DNA of 64,000 nt from Cronobacter malonaticus LMG 23826 (GCF_001277215.2 NZ_CP013940.1:4216001-4280000), one strand, 5' to 3'; shown: positions 48,673-59,311, numbered from the stretch's first letter. The notes: a model not told the origin generated them from the letters alone. Translations and numbers: made by a program.

Positions 48673-48746
48673 AACGAACGAATGAACATTATAATGAACA
48701 TGCTGCCACCGATTTTCAACACGAACGTTTGTTCATTTTAACGAAC
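48671..48746. promoter_or_regulatory. Operator region between azlC and its regulator
   Basis: The 87-bp gap is full of GAAC/GTTC words: direct repeats AATGAACAT at 48681-48689 and 48693-48701, GAAC-gttt-GTTC at 48723-48734, and ACGAAC at 48674 and 48741. A TATAAT lies within the first repeat pair. This fits a compact binding region for the divergent XRE regulator. Confidence 0.55.
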
Positions 48747-48759
48747 CAGGGAGCCTCAC

Positions 48760-49308
48760 ATGACACAGCCCATTACCGTGATTGCTAAAAGCCTGGTGCG
48801 CGAACGTACGCGCGCGGGGTTATCGCTGGCCGAAGTGGCCCGCCGCGCGGGGATTGCCAAATCCACACTGTCGCAGCTCGAAGCCGGTAACGGTAATCCG
48901 AGCCTGGAGACGCTCTGGGCGCTATGCGTGGCGCTTGATATTCCTTTTGCCCGCCTGATGGAACCGCAGGCCAATCAAACGCAGGTGATCCGCCGCGGTG
49001 AAGGGCCAAAAGTCGTTGCGGAACTCGCTAATTATCAGGCGATTTTGCTGGCGACCTGCCCGCCAGGCGCGCGTCGTGATATCTACCTGCTGCTGACGCA
49101 GCCGGAAGGCGAGCGTCTGTCACAGCCGCACCCGGCGGGCTCGGTGGAACATATCATCGTGACGCAGGGGCGTGCGCTGGTCGGGCTGGTAGAAGCGCCG
49201 GAGGAGCTGCACGCCGGGGATTACATCTGTTACCCCGCCGATCGGGCGCATATTTTTCGCGCGCTGGAGCCGGATACTCAGGCAATTCTGGTGGCGGAAC
49301 AGAATTAA
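48760..49308 (+). CDS. XRE-family regulator with cupin domain
   Basis: This encodes 182 aa with an N-terminal helix-turn-helix (RTRAGLSLAEVARRAGIAKS, TLSQLEAGNGNPSLETL) and a C-terminal cupin barrel (~75-182, with HPAGSVEHIIV and GDYICYPADRAHIF) that likely senses a small ligand. It is divergent from azlCD across a repeat-rich 87-bp gap. The likely target is that exporter operon. Confidence 0.88.
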   Translation: MTQPITVIAKSLVRERTRAGLSLAEVARRAGIAKSTLSQLEAGNGNPSLETLWALCVALDIPFARLMEPQANQTQVIRRGEGPKVVAELANYQAILLATCPPGARRDIYLLLTQPEGERLSQPHPAGSVEHIIVTQGRALVGLVEAPEELHAGDYICYPADRAHIFRALEPDTQAILVAEQN

Positions 49309-49383
49309 GCCCTACAGAATCTGTGGACGCCTGCGCCACCTCAGGCGACACTTTTACGCACCCTGCAATCAGGCACTTAACTT

Positions 49384-50391
49384 ATGTCGCTTAAAGCAAT
49401 CGCCGCACAACTTGGCCTCTCCGTCACCACCGTCAGCCGCGCACTGAACGGCTACGACGACGTTTCTCAGGAAACCCGCGCGCGGGTGGAGGCTGAGGCG
49501 GCGCGACGCGGCTACCGGCCAAATACGTTCGCGCGTCGCCTGAAAATGGGCAAAATCGACGCCGTCGGGCTGGTCTTTCCCGTACATCCCGTGCCGCTCA
49601 ATAACAGCGTCTTTATGGAGATGGTGGGCGAGATAAGCCGCGAACTGGCGCAACATGAGGTCGATTTGCTGCTGATTGCCGACGACGATCTGGCGGACAG
49701 CCACAGCTATATGCGCCTGGTGCAAAGCCGCCGCGTGGACGCGCTGATTGTGGCGCATACGCTTGATAACGACCCACGTTTGCAGCAGCTTCAGACGGTG
49801 AACTTTCCTTTCCTGGCGCTCGGGCGCAGCCGGTTGCCGCAGCCGTACGCCTGGTTTGATTTCGACAACTACGCCGGTACGCATCAGGCCACCGAGCGGT
49901 TAATTCGTCTCGGCCACCGGCGCATCGCGATGCTTGGCGAGCACAACAGCCAGGCGTTTATCACCCAGCGCCGCGAGGGCTGGCGCGACGCGCTGAAAGC
50001 GCATCAGCTTGATGACAGCGGGCTGCGAATGCTGCCGCCCACGCGCCGCGCGGGTTACAAAGCGGTACTGGAACTGATGGCGCTGCCCGCGCCGCCGACG
50101 GCCATTGTGACCGATTGCAACTCGCTCGGCGACGGGGCCGCGATGGCACTGCAAACGCTCAATCGCTTAAAGGGCGAAGGGGCCGTTTCGCTGGTGGTCT
50201 ATGACGGCCTGCCGCCTGACAGCATCGTGGAGATGGATGTGGCGGCGGTCATTCAGTCCACGCGTGCAGGCGTGGGGCGGCAAATCGCCGACATGGTGCA
50301 GCGTCTCATCGCGGGCGAGCCGGCAGAACAGCTTCAGGTGCTCTGGCAACCCGATTTTCTGGAAGGCAACACGCTTCATCCCGCAGGCTAA
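49384..50391 (+). CDS. rafR: LacI-family repressor of the raffinose operon
   Basis: This encodes 335 aa. N-terminal HTH SLKAIAAQLGLSVTTVSRAL is followed by the hinge (YRPNTFARRLKMGKIDAVGL) and a periplasmic-binding-like sensor domain. It directly precedes an alpha-galactosidase and a raffinose-type permease, with two perfect or near-perfect LacI-type palindromes between. The layout matches plasmid raf operons, where RafR responds to melibiose-type inducers; inducer identity here is inferred. Confidence 0.9.
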   Translation: MSLKAIAAQLGLSVTTVSRALNGYDDVSQETRARVEAEAARRGYRPNTFARRLKMGKIDAVGLVFPVHPVPLNNSVFMEMVGEISRELAQHEVDLLLIADDDLADSHSYMRLVQSRRVDALIVAHTLDNDPRLQQLQTVNFPFLALGRSRLPQPYAWFDFDNYAGTHQATERLIRLGHRRIAMLGEHNSQAFITQRREGWRDALKAHQLDDSGLRMLPPTRRAGYKAVLELMALPAPPTAIVTDCNSLGDGAAMALQTLNRLKGEGAVSLVVYDGLPPDSIVEMDVAAVIQSTRAGVGRQIADMVQRLIAGEPAEQLQVLWQPDFLEGNTLHPAG

Positions 50392-50435
50392 AGCCAGGTC
50401 ATTTTCCTAAGCAAAATTCTGTACAGATCACATAA

Positions 50436-50470
50436 CCGAAACGTTTTGGTTGGCATCCGAAACGTTTCGG
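50436..50470. promoter_or_regulatory. Twin RafR operators
   Basis: CCGAAACGTTTTGG (50436-50449) and the perfect palindrome CCGAAACGTTTCGG (50457-50470) lie 21 bp apart centre to centre, two helical turns. They sit between rafR and rafA. Similar twin operators control known raf operons. Confidence 0.85.
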
Positions 50471-50508
50471 ATCAACAGTAAAAGCATTCTTTTACCGGAG
50501 ATGCTTTT

Positions 50509-52632
50509 ATGGAAACCCGCATTCATCGCCTCACCAGCCCCACAACCGATGTTGTTATCAAAACGCACCCGTTCGCTGAAATTCTCTACTGGGGGCCGCA
50601 TCTTGCGCACTTTTCGCAGCAGGATTGCGCGAGCCTTGTGCGCCCGGTCGCGAATGGCCGTCTGGATACCGATTCACCCGTCACGCTAATGGCGGAGAAC
50701 GGCCACGGGCTGTTTGGCGCGCCGGGGCTGGAAGGGCACCGCAATGGGCTGGACGCCTCGCCGGTGTTTACCACGCAGGACGTCAACCAGAACGGGCAGA
50801 CGCTGATAATTACCAGTGAAGACGCCACCGCCGGGCTGCGGCTCGTGAGCGAGCTTTCGCTCAGCGACAGCGGCGTGCTAAAGGTGCGCCACGGCCTGAC
50901 CAATCTGCGCGATGGTGCCTGGCAGGTGGATCGTTTCGCGGTCACGCTGCCGGTGGCGGAACGGGCGTTTGAAGTGATGGCGTTTCATGGCCGCTGGATA
51001 CGTGAGTTCCAGCCGCACCGCGTAACGTTAAGCCACGACGGCTTTGTGCTGGAAAACCGCCGCGGGCGCACCTCGCACGAGCATTTTCCGGCGCTTATCG
51101 CCGGTACGCCGGGTTTTGGCGAGCAGCACGGCGACGTCTGGGGCGTGCACCTTGGCTGGAGCGGCAATCACCGGCTGAAGTGCGAAGCGAAAACCGACGG
51201 GCGGCGCTATCTCCAGGCCGAGGCGCTCTATCTGCCAGGCGAAATGGCGCTGGCCACCGGCGAGACGCTGCACACGCCCTGGCTTTATGCCAGCCACTCC
51301 ACGCGCGGCCTGAACGGTATGAGCCAGCAGTTCCACCGCTTTCTGCGTGAGGAAATTATTCGTTTTCCCGGCAACAAACCGCGGCCGGTGCACCTCAACA
51401 CCTGGGAGGGGATCTACTTCGACCATCAGCCGGAGTACATCATGCAGATGGCGACCAGGGCTGCGGCGCTCGGCGTGGAGCGCTTTATCATTGACGACGG
51501 CTGGTTTAAGGGCCGCAACGACGACCATGCGGCGCTCGGCGACTGGTATCTCGATGAGCAGAAATACCCGGACGGCCTGATGCCGGTGATTAACCATGTG
51601 AAAAACCTCGGCATGGAGTTCGGCATCTGGGTGGAGCCGGAGATGATCAACCCCGATTCCGATCTTTACCGCGCGCACTCGGATTGGGTGCTGGCGCTGC
51701 CGGGCTACCCGAAAACCACCGGACGTCACCAGTGGGTGCTTAATCTCAACATTCCTGACGCCTTCGATTACCTGCTGGAACGCATGAGCTGGCTTTTGGG
51801 CGAGCATCCGGTTGATTACGTGAAGTGGGATATGAACCGTGAGCTGGTGCAGCCGGGCCACGCGGGCAAAGCGGCGGCAGACGCCCAGACGCGCCAGTTC
51901 TATCGCCTGCTGGATGTACTGCGCGCGCGCTTCCCGCACGTTGAGTTTGAGTCCTGCGCATCCGGCGGCGGGCGTATCGATTTCGAAGTGCTGACGCGCA
52001 CGCACCGCTTCTGGGCCTCCGACAACAACGACGCGCTGGAGCGCAATACCATCCAGCGCGGCATGAGCTACTTCTTCCCGCCGGAAGTCATGGGCGCGCA
52101 TATCGGCAACCCGCGCTGCCACGCGACTTTCCGCCAGCACAGCATTGAATTTCGCGGCCTGACGGCGCTGTTCGGTCATATGGGGCTGGAGCTGGACCCG
52201 GTCAGCGCGGGCGAGCAGGAGGCGGCGGGCTATCAGCGTTATGCCGCGCTCTATAAAGAGTGGCGTGAGCTGATCCACACCGGAGACCTGTGGCGCGTGG
52301 AGATGCCGGACGCCGCCACGCAGGTGCAGGGCGTCGTCAGTCAGGATAAGACGCAGGGGCTGTTTCTGGTAAGCCAGCTGGCGATGCCGGACTACACGCT
52401 GCCGGGCGCGCTGCGCGTGCCGGGGCTCGATCCGCAGGCCCGTTACCAGGTGCGGCTGGTGGATCATCCGAATATTCAGCTGACCGGCGAAGGCGGCCAC
52501 ACCATGCGCCAGTTGCCTGGCTGGATGAGCGAGCCTGTCAGCGCCAGCGGCGAATGGCTGGCGCAGGCGGGGCTGCAACTGCCGGTGCTCGACCCCGAAA
52601 CTGCGATGCTTATCGCGTTTGAGCGCGTGTAA
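50509..52632 (+). CDS. rafA: Alpha-galactosidase, GH36
   Basis: This 707-aa cytoplasmic enzyme removes galactose from raffinose and melibiose. It has an N-terminal beta-sandwich, a central TIM barrel with WEGIYFDHQPEY, IDDGWFKGRNDD and FGIWVEPEMINPDSDLY, then the nucleophile Asp in YVKWDMNRE and the acid/base Asp in FWASDNNDALER. SCASGGGRIDF is also typical of GH36. It lies 117 nt after rafR and 57 nt before rafB. Confidence 0.95.
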   Translation: METRIHRLTSPTTDVVIKTHPFAEILYWGPHLAHFSQQDCASLVRPVANGRLDTDSPVTLMAENGHGLFGAPGLEGHRNGLDASPVFTTQDVNQNGQTLIITSEDATAGLRLVSELSLSDSGVLKVRHGLTNLRDGAWQVDRFAVTLPVAERAFEVMAFHGRWIREFQPHRVTLSHDGFVLENRRGRTSHEHFPALIAGTPGFGEQHGDVWGVHLGWSGNHRLKCEAKTDGRRYLQAEALYLPGEMALATGETLHTPWLYASHSTRGLNGMSQQFHRFLREEIIRFPGNKPRPVHLNTWEGIYFDHQPEYIMQMATRAAALGVERFIIDDGWFKGRNDDHAALGDWYLDEQKYPDGLMPVINHVKNLGMEFGIWVEPEMINPDSDLYRAHSDWVLALPGYPKTTGRHQWVLNLNIPDAFDYLLERMSWLLGEHPVDYVKWDMNRELVQPGHAGKAAADAQTRQFYRLLDVLRARFPHVEFESCASGGGRIDFEVLTRTHRFWASDNNDALERNTIQRGMSYFFPPEVMGAHIGNPRCHATFRQHSIEFRGLTALFGHMGLELDPVSAGEQEAAGYQRYAALYKEWRELIHTGDLWRVEMPDAATQVQGVVSQDKTQGLFLVSQLAMPDYTLPGALRVPGLDPQARYQVRLVDHPNIQLTGEGGHTMRQLPGWMSEPVSASGEWLAQAGLQLPVLDPETAMLIAFERV

Positions 52633-52689
52633 CAGGCGGGCGCCGTGAAAGCGGCACCTCAATGGTCTGGTCTTCTAAGGGCGACAATA

Positions 52690-53952
52690 ATGAAAAATAC
52701 CGTCTGTACCCGGAAACATAACCCGAACTTCTGGATCTTTGGTCTCTTCTTCTTTTTCTACTTCTTCATCATGGCCACCTGCTTTCCGTTTCTGCCTATC
52801 TGGCTGTCGGATGTGATTGGCCTGAACAAAACCGATACCGGCATCGTGTTCTCCTGTATGTCATTGTTTGCTATTGCGTTTCAGCCGGTGCTGGGCGTGA
52901 TTTCCGACAAGCTGGGCTTAAAAAAACATCTGCTGTGGATTATCACCACCTTGCTGGTGCTGTTCGCGCCGTTCTTCCTGTGGGTGTTCGGGCCTCTGCT
53001 GAAGGTGAATATCTGGCTCGGCGCGCTGATGGGCGGGCTGTATATCGGCTTTTGCTTCTCCTCTGGTGCCGGGGCGATTGAGGCATACATTGAGCGCGTG
53101 AGTCGCAGCAGCGGCTTTGAATATGGCAAGGCACGCATGTTTGGCTGCCTCGGCTGGGGGCTGTGTGCTTCGACGGCGGGGATGCTGTTTAACGTCAACC
53201 CGGCCATCGTGTTCTGGATGGGTTCCAGCGCGGCGCTGGTGCTGATGGGGCTGCTGCTGTTCGCGCGTCCTCGCGCCAATCAGACGGCGCAGGTGATGAA
53301 CGCGCTCGGTGCCAACCAGCCGCAGGTGACGGCGAAAATGGCGCTGGGCCTGTTCCGTCTGCCGAAGCTGTGGATGTTTATTCTCTATGTGGTCGGCGTG
53401 GCGTGCGTGTATGACGTGTTCGACCAGCAGTTCGCCACGTTTTTTAAATCGTTCTTCCCGACGCCGCAGGCGGGCACGCAGGCGTTTGGTTTCGCCACCA
53501 CGGCCGGGGAGCTATGTAACGCCATCATTATGTTCTGCTCGCCGTGGATCATTAACCGCATCGGCGCGAAGAACACGCTGCTGATTGCGGGCACGATTAT
53601 GGCCACGCGTATTATTGGCTCGGCGTTTGCCACGAACGTTTATGAAATCGTGGCGCTGAAAATGCTGCACGCGCTGGAAGTGCCGTTCCTGCTGGTGGGC
53701 GCGTTTAAATACATTACCGGCGTGTTCGATACGCGCCTGTCGGCGACCATTTATCTGATTGGTTTTCAGTTTGCCAAGCAGATGGCAGCGATTTTTCTCT
53801 CCGCCTTCGCCGGTACGATGTATGACCGGATAGGTTTTCAGGATACGTATCTGATTCTCGGCAGCTTTGTGCTCGCGATAACGGTGGTGTCGGCGTTTAC
53901 GCTCACAAACACGCGGCAGGCGGTGGTGTCAGAAGAGACGGTGAAGGCGTAA
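52690..53952 (+). CDS. rafB: Raffinose permease, LacY/RafB-type MFS symporter
   Basis: This encodes 420 aa from the ATG at 52690, with AAGGGCG upstream. The N-terminus NPNFWIFGLFFFFYFFIMAT and the loop DKLGLKKH match the oligosaccharide:H+ symporter family of LacY. Twelve membrane segments are expected. Family-conserved acidic and basic residues are seen in GKARMFGCLGW and in DVFDQQFATFF. It brings raffinose or melibiose in for RafA. Confidence 0.93.
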   Translation: MKNTVCTRKHNPNFWIFGLFFFFYFFIMATCFPFLPIWLSDVIGLNKTDTGIVFSCMSLFAIAFQPVLGVISDKLGLKKHLLWIITTLLVLFAPFFLWVFGPLLKVNIWLGALMGGLYIGFCFSSGAGAIEAYIERVSRSSGFEYGKARMFGCLGWGLCASTAGMLFNVNPAIVFWMGSSAALVLMGLLLFARPRANQTAQVMNALGANQPQVTAKMALGLFRLPKLWMFILYVVGVACVYDVFDQQFATFFKSFFPTPQAGTQAFGFATTAGELCNAIIMFCSPWIINRIGAKNTLLIAGTIMATRIIGSAFATNVYEIVALKMLHALEVPFLLVGAFKYITGVFDTRLSATIYLIGFQFAKQMAAIFLSAFAGTMYDRIGFQDTYLILGSFVLAITVVSAFTLTNTRQAVVSEETVKA

Positions 53953-53984
53953 GGTTGGCGTTTGTCATTTGTAACCGTAATGAC

Positions 53985-54067
53985 GGCGGGTGCGCTTTGC
54001 TTACCCGCCCTACGGTTAACGGAAGGCCTTATATTATGTAGGGCGGGTAAGCGCCAGCGCACCCGCC
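53985..54067. repeat. Inverted pair of GTAG-headed REP-like palindromes
   Basis: Two 29-30 bp elements with a GTAG head and a GGCGGGT / ACCCGCC stem lie in opposite orientation at 53985-54013 and 54038-54067, between the convergent rafB and rhaM genes. The head and stem arrangement is that of REP sequences moved by RAYT-type TnpA proteins. Confidence 0.75.
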
Positions 54068-54085
54068 ATTCATCCACACCCGCGC

Positions 54086-54400
54086 TCACTCCAGATAAAA
54101 CACGTTTTTCAACTCCTGGCTCACCGGGCTGTTATCCGGGTTGGAGGGCATAATCTCGCGCATATGCTTCCACCAGCGCTGGCACACCTCGGTTTGCGCC
54201 ACGGCGTTCCAGCGCGCCTCGCTTTCAATCTCAACCGTCGCGAAGAGCAAATGACGCTGCGCATCAAGCCAGATGGCGTAATGGTGCGCGCCGTGCGCTT
54301 TCAGCACCGCCTCAAGCTCCGGCCAGATGGGGGAATGGCGGCGCTGATACTCCTCGTGCGCGTCCGGGTTGACCTGCATTACAAACGCTTTGCGGATCAT
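54086..54400 (-). CDS. rhaM: L-rhamnose mutarotase
   Basis: This 104-aa cytoplasmic enzyme interconverts alpha and beta anomers of L-rhamnose. The ATG at 54400 gives [20 protein letters not shown], as in E. coli; a start six codons earlier is unlikely. Conserved [11 protein letters not shown] and CQRWWKHM are present. It is last in the rhaBADM order, separated from rhaD by REP-like repeats. Confidence 0.96.
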   Translation of the reverse strand: MIRKAFVMQVNPDAHEEYQRRHSPIWPELEAVLKAHGAHHYAIWLDAQRHLLFATVEIESEARWNAVAQTEVCQRWWKHMREIMPSNPDNSPVSQELKNVFYLE

Positions 54401-54470
54401 TATGTCTCCTGACAACATTTACGGAGGGCCAATATCGCGTTCATGCGGCTCTCCCTGGTTTTGCGGTAAT

Positions 54471-54588
54471 GGCGGGTGCGCTTTGCTTACCCGCCCTACG
54501 GTTATATTCGCGGCGGCGGGTGCGCTTCGCTTACCCGCCCTACCAGTCATCTCATCAATGTAGGGTGGGTAAGCGCAGCGCACCCACC
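54471..54588. repeat. Three REP-like palindromes between rhaM and rhaD
   Basis: Copies at 54471-54499, 54515-54543 and 54560-54588. The third is inverted and carries GGTGGGT-type arms. They share the GTAG head and the AAGCG-CGC centre with the copies near 54000 and 63100. They may attenuate rhaM or stabilise rhaD mRNA. Confidence 0.75.
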
Positions 54589-54613
54589 GTTCAACCGGCT
54601 CACGCCCGCCCGC

Positions 54614-55438
54614 TTACAGCGCGATGGCACCCGCGTGCGGCGTCACGCCAAAACGCTCGCCGAGGGCAATCAACTCCTCGCGCGTGATGGTCTGCTTCAT
54701 GCCGCCCATCGACAACACCTTGACCAGGATCTCGGCGGATTTCTCGGCGGTATCGATAAGCCCGAACGCCTCGTCAAGCGTCGGCCCGGTGCCGAAAATA
54801 CCGTGATGCGGCCACAGCACCAGCGTGTGGGTTTTCATCTGCTCCGACGTGGCGCTGCCGATGCCATCGGTGCCCGGCACCATCCACGGCACAATGCCGA
54901 TGCCGTCCGGGAACACCACCAGACACTCGGTGCTGCCTTCCCATAACAGGCGCGTAAAGCGCGCTTCATCCAGCTCCAGCACAAAGCTCAGCGCAATCAG
55001 GTTCGTGGCGTGACAGTGCATAATCACGCGGTCCTTGCCGCCGGAGACGGCTTTGCGTACCGCGTGCGACTGAAAATGCGACGCCAGCTCCGACGTCGGC
55101 AGGCCGCCGTTGGTCAGCCCCCAGTGAATGTGATACGCCATGCCATCGTCGGTGATTTGCAGCAGCACCAGCGTGTCGGCCGGGTCGAGCTGCACGTTGC
55201 GGAAAAACTTCCCGGAGCCGGTTACGAGGAACCAGCAGCCCGCCAGCTCCGTGCGCGGCTGGCTCAGCTCCACGCAGCGTGGCGCGGGGTAAAACTCGTC
55301 GCGATAAGGCTCCACGTCGGCTGCGTCAAGGCGCAGGCTCACATTGCCGCCGTTGCGTTCGTCCCAGCCTTTCAGCCACATATCACTGGTGGCTTTAACC
55401 ATCCCCTGAATGAACCAGGAAGAGAGAATGCGTTGCAT
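54614..55438 (-). CDS. rhaD: Rhamnulose-1-phosphate aldolase
   Basis: This 274-aa class II aldolase splits rhamnulose 1-phosphate into dihydroxyacetone phosphate and L-lactaldehyde. Zinc ligands lie in HCHATN and in HIHWG. Same length as E. coli RhaD. It is 9 nt after rhaA. Confidence 0.97.
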   Translation of the reverse strand: MQRILSSWFIQGMVKATSDMWLKGWDERNGGNVSLRLDAADVEPYRDEFYPAPRCVELSQPRTELAGCWFLVTGSGKFFRNVQLDPADTLVLLQITDDGMAYHIHWGLTNGGLPTSELASHFQSHAVRKAVSGGKDRVIMHCHATNLIALSFVLELDEARFTRLLWEGSTECLVVFPDGIGIVPWMVPGTDGIGSATSEQMKTHTLVLWPHHGIFGTGPTLDEAFGLIDTAEKSAEILVKVLSMGGMKQTITREELIALGERFGVTPHAGAIAL

Positions 55439-55447
55439 GAGTGCTCC

Positions 55448-56704
55448 TTAGCGCGTGCTTAATACGTGTTGTTCATAGTGGCGGACGGCGGAGAGCCACG
55501 CGGCATCGGCTGGCGTGTCGTGGCGCTCGCAGTACATCTCCCAGACGGCCTGCCACGGCAGCGATTTTTGCTCTTCGAGCAGCGCCAGACGCGCGGTGTA
55601 ATCGCCTTCAAGCTCCAGCTGACGCAGTTGCGCGGTCGGCTCCAGCAGCGCGCGCAGCAGCGCTTTCTTCATGTTGCGGGTGCCAATCACCCACGCCGCG
55701 ATGCGGTTAATAGAGGCGTCGAAGAAATCGAGGCCGATATGCACGCGGTCAAACAGGTCATGGCGAATAATTTCGCCGGCGATGGCCTGGGTTTCGTCAT
55801 CCAGCAGCACGACATGATCGCTGTCCCAGCGCACCGGGCGGCTCACGTGCAGCAGCAGGCGCGGCACGTAAAGTATCGCGGCGGAGATTTTGTCGGAGAT
55901 CACTTCAGTCGGGTGGAAATGCCCGGCGTCGAGGCACAGCGCGGTCTGGCGGCTCGCGGCATAGCCCAGGTAAAACTCGTTCGAGCCGACGGTGTAGCTC
56001 TCCGCACCGATGCCGAACAGCTTGCTCTCTACCGCGTCGATGTGGTGCGCCGGGTTAAGTTTTTCGCTAATGACCTCATCCAGCGCGGCGAGCAGACGGC
56101 GCCGCGGCGCCAGGCGATCCACCGGCGTATCTTTCATGCCGTCCGGGATCCAGATGTTCATTACCGACGGCGTGGCGAGCTGTTCGCCAAACGACGCCGA
56201 CACGCGGCGGCTCGCCTGGCAGTGTTCAATCCAGAACTGGCGAATTTCCGGGCTGGGGTGCGAGAGCGTAAAGCCGTCGGCGCTCAGCGGGTGCGAGAAG
56301 CACGACGGGTTGAAATCCAGCCCCAGCTGGCGTTCGCGCGCCCACGCCACCCAGTTTGCGAAGTGTGCCGGTTTAATGTCATTGCGGGCGACCGGCGTGT
56401 CAGATTCCAGATAGATGGCGTGCAGGTTGAGGCGCTTGGGGCCGGGGATCAGGCGCAGCGCCTGGTCAAGATCGGCGCGCAGCTCTTCGGCGTTACGCGC
56501 CTTGCCCGGATAGTTGCCGGTCGCCTGAATGCCGCCGGTGAGCTGCCCCTGCGGGTTTTCAAACCCGGCCACGTCGTCGCCCTGCCAGCAGTGCATGGAG
56601 ACCGGCAGGCGGTCGAGCTGGCTTAACGCGGCTTCGGCATCGACGCCAACGGCGGCGAAGCGCTGCTTCGCCAGTTCCCAGGCCTGGTGAATGTGAGTGG
56701 TCAT
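55448..56704 (-). CDS. rhaA: L-rhamnose isomerase
   Basis: This 418-aa Mn-dependent enzyme turns L-rhamnose into L-rhamnulose. Metal-binding acidic and His residues occur in segments such as [18 protein letters not shown] and [10 protein letters not shown]. Length is within one residue of E. coli RhaA. It overlaps rhaB by 4 nt. Confidence 0.97.
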   Translation of the reverse strand: MTTHIHQAWELAKQRFAAVGVDAEAALSQLDRLPVSMHCWQGDDVAGFENPQGQLTGGIQATGNYPGKARNAEELRADLDQALRLIPGPKRLNLHAIYLESDTPVARNDIKPAHFANWVAWARERQLGLDFNPSCFSHPLSADGFTLSHPSPEIRQFWIEHCQASRRVSASFGEQLATPSVMNIWIPDGMKDTPVDRLAPRRRLLAALDEVISEKLNPAHHIDAVESKLFGIGAESYTVGSNEFYLGYAASRQTALCLDAGHFHPTEVISDKISAAILYVPRLLLHVSRPVRWDSDHVVLLDDETQAIAGEIIRHDLFDRVHIGLDFFDASINRIAAWVIGTRNMKKALLRALLEPTAQLRQLELEGDYTARLALLEEQKSLPWQAVWEMYCERHDTPADAAWLSAVRHYEQHVLSTR

Positions 56705-58173
56705 GCGTAAAGCTCCTTCCTGATTTGACGGGACGGCGATACCCGCGCCGCGTGGCGCGCTATTTCGCTGTCCGTCTGAGGGTGAAATGGGGTCAGCGTC
56801 TGGCTGGCGGTGACAACGCGGCGAAACGCGTCGACGTCGGCGATGTCGTCCAGCGCCATCAACTGGCAGCCGATATTGCCGAGCGTGGAGGCTTCCACCG
56901 GGCCGGCCAGCACCGGAATACCGCAGGCATCGGCGCAGAGCTGATTCAGCAGCGGGTTCTGGCTGCCGCCGCCGACGATATGCAGCACCGTGAATGGCCG
57001 CCCGCGCAGGGCGGTGAGTTCTTCCAGCACGCGGGCATACAGCAACGCCAGGCTGTCAAAAACACAGCGGGCCAGCTCTGCCGCGCTTTGCGGCGCAGGC
57101 TCGCCGCGCTCCAGGCAGGCGGCCTGAATTTCGCGGCTCATGTTTTCCGGGTTGATAAAGCGGTCGTCATTGGGGTTCACGACAAAGCGGCAGGGCGCAA
57201 GCGCGCGCGCCTCGTCGATAAGCGCGGGCAGATCGGTAATCTGTTGCTCCTGACAGACGCGCTGCAACAGCCACAGCCCCATGATGTTTTTCAGCACCCG
57301 GTAGCGCCCTTCGGCCCCGCCTTCGTTGGTGATATTGGCTGCGAGCGCGCGGTCATCGGTGTACGGCGTTTTGCTCTCAAATCCCATCAACGACCAGGTG
57401 CCCGAAGAAAGATACGCCGCGTCCGGCGTCGCCAGCGGCGCGGCGATGACGGCGCTGGCGGTGTCGTGCGTCGCCACGGAAACCACCGGCACCTCCACGC
57501 CCTGCGCGCTGCGCCAGTGGCCGATCACGTTGCCCGGATGCGTCGGCGCGCCGAGCCAGTGGTGCGGCACACCCGCCCAGTCGAGCAGCGTCTCGTCCCA
57601 GTTATCGGTGTTGATATTGATAAGCTGCGTGGTGGTGGCGTTGGTGTAATCCCAGTTCAGCGCGCCCGTCAGCCGGTAGCAGAGGTAATCCGGGATGAGC
57701 AGCGCATGCGCCACGTGGTCAACCAGCTCCGGCTGCTGCTCCACCAGCGCGCGAAACTGATACAGCGTATTAAACGGCAGGAACTGAATGCCGGTGCGGC
57801 GATAAATCGCCTCGCGGCCCATTTGCTGCTCCGCGCGGGCCATAATGCCGTCGGTGCGGCTGTCGCGGTACGACACCGGCAGGCCGACGCGCTCGCCGCG
57901 CGCATCCAGCAGCACATAATCGACGCCCCAGGTGTCGATGCCGATGCTGTCGATATCGACGCCGCGCGCGCAGGCTTTCTCCAGACCCGCGCGCACTTCA
58001 CGCTCCAGCGCATCCACATCCCAGGTGTCGAAGCCGTCCACGCGGCGCAGGCCGTTGGCGAAGCGGTGGATTTCCTCAAGCGTCAGGCGCTGTCCGTGGC
58101 TGTCGTAGCGGGCCAGCATCACGCGGCCGCTGGACGCCCCCAGATCGACCGCGACGCTATGGCGAATAGTCAT
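56701..58173 (-). CDS. rhaB: Rhamnulokinase
   Basis: This 490-aa FGGY-family kinase phosphorylates L-rhamnulose at O-1 using ATP. The N-terminal phosphate motif is [18 protein letters not shown], the substrate region [13 protein letters not shown], and the second ATP motif [16 protein letters not shown]. First gene of rhaBAD, divergent from rhaSR. Confidence 0.97.
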   Translation of the reverse strand: MTIRHSVAVDLGASSGRVMLARYDSHGQRLTLEEIHRFANGLRRVDGFDTWDVDALEREVRAGLEKACARGVDIDSIGIDTWGVDYVLLDARGERVGLPVSYRDSRTDGIMARAEQQMGREAIYRRTGIQFLPFNTLYQFRALVEQQPELVDHVAHALLIPDYLCYRLTGALNWDYTNATTTQLININTDNWDETLLDWAGVPHHWLGAPTHPGNVIGHWRSAQGVEVPVVSVATHDTASAVIAAPLATPDAAYLSSGTWSLMGFESKTPYTDDRALAANITNEGGAEGRYRVLKNIMGLWLLQRVCQEQQITDLPALIDEARALAPCRFVVNPNDDRFINPENMSREIQAACLERGEPAPQSAAELARCVFDSLALLYARVLEELTALRGRPFTVLHIVGGGSQNPLLNQLCADACGIPVLAGPVEASTLGNIGCQLMALDDIADVDAFRRVVTASQTLTPFHPQTDSEIARHAARVSPSRQIRKELYA

Positions 58174-58474
58174 GGTTGGGGTCCTTGTTGGAATCTCTGA
58201 CGCCAGTCTAGGGAGCGGCGCGGCGGCGCACCTTCACTCCACGGACAGCGTGTTAAGCGGGCTGGCAAGGAAGCAAAGATGAACGTGAGGAAGTTCACAA
58301 AATGGCGTCTGGCCGTCTGGCTGGCAGGGGTGTGAGCCGCGCCGCATTTCCAGAAATTTCACAGTGTTTCTTAAAAAACCGACGTGCTTTGCGCGTTTTG
58401 GCGTCGAAAATTTAAGGTGTAAGTGAGAACCGTTATCTACTATCAGGCAGGATTCACAGAACGCGGGGGCGAGG
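58174..58474. promoter_or_regulatory. rhaBAD/rhaSR divergent control region
   Basis: On the plus strand TGGCAAGGAAGCAAAGATGAAC (58263-58284) resembles the E. coli rhaBAD RhaS site. It is followed by CGTGA-ggaagt-TCACA (58284-58299), a CRP site at the matching place. A further TGTGAGCC near 58330 may belong to the rhaSR side. Control by RhaS, RhaR and CRP as in E. coli is therefore likely. Confidence 0.75.
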
Positions 58475-59311
58475 ATGACGGTACTACAGAGCGTTGATTT
58501 TTTCCCATCCGGCGCGGCGTCGGTCACCATTGAACCGCGTCTGCCGCAGGCGGCATTTCCTGAGCATCATCATGATTTTTATGAGATTGTCATCGTTGAG
58601 CACGGCACCGGCACGCATGTGTTTAATGGTCAGCCGTATACGCTCAGCGGCGGCTCCGTCTGCTTTGTGCGCGACCACGATCGCCATCTCTACGAGCACA
58701 CCGAAAATCTCTGCCTGACCAATGTGCTGTATCGCTCGCCGCAGGCGTTCAGTTTCCTGTCGGGGCTTGAAAAGCTTCTGCCGCAGGAGCAGGACGGCCA
58801 CTATCCGTCGCACTGGCGCGTCAGCCAGCAGACGCTGCAGCAGGCCCGCCCGCTGGTCGGGCAGCTGGAAGCGCTGCGCGAAAGCAGCGATGTGCATGCC
58901 ATCGCCAGCATGGAGATGCTCTTTATGCAACTGCTGATTTTGCTGCGAAGCGGTGCGCACGCGCAGGGCGACGGCCGCCCTGATGAACGGCTGAACCAGC
59001 TTATCGCCTGGCTTGAGGAACATTACGCGGAAGAGATTTGCTGGGAGCAGCTCGCCGACCATCACCGGCTGTCGCTGCGCACGCTGCACCGCCAGCTTAA
59101 GCAGCGCACCGGCCTGACGCCGCAGCGCTACCTTAACCGCCTGCGCCTGATGAAAGCGCGCTATCTGTTGCGCCACAGTGAAGAGAGCGTCACGGATATC
59201 GCCTACCAGTGCGGCTTTGGCGACAGCAACCACTTCTCCACGCTGTTTCGCCGCGAGTTTTCGTGGTCGCCGCGTGATATTCGTCAGGGGCGCGACGGGC
59301 AAATCCAGTAA
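58475..59311 (+). CDS. rhaS: L-rhamnose operon activator RhaS
   Basis: This 278-aa AraC-family protein has an N-terminal cupin that binds L-rhamnose ([16 protein letters not shown]) and a C-terminal double HTH ([20 protein letters not shown] and [20 protein letters not shown]). It activates rhaBAD and rhaT. The length equals E. coli RhaS. The ribosome site GGGGCGAGG overlaps the ATG region. Confidence 0.96.
   Translation: MTVLQSVDFFPSGAASVTIEPRLPQAAFPEHHHDFYEIVIVEHGTGTHVFNGQPYTLSGGSVCFVRDHDRHLYEHTENLCLTNVLYRSPQAFSFLSGLEKLLPQEQDGHYPSHWRVSQQTLQQARPLVGQLEALRESSDVHAIASMEMLFMQLLILLRSGAHAQGDGRPDERLNQLIAWLEEHYAEEICWEQLADHHRLSLRTLHRQLKQRTGLTPQRYLNRLRLMKARYLLRHSEESVTDIAYQCGFGDSNHFSTLFRREFSWSPRDIRQGRDGQIQ

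Noticed and set aside
51028..52662. 544-codon minus-strand frame opposite rafA, and similar frames opposite rhaA, rhaB and mtlA
   Set aside because: Shadows of GC-rich genes, no start signals and no family.
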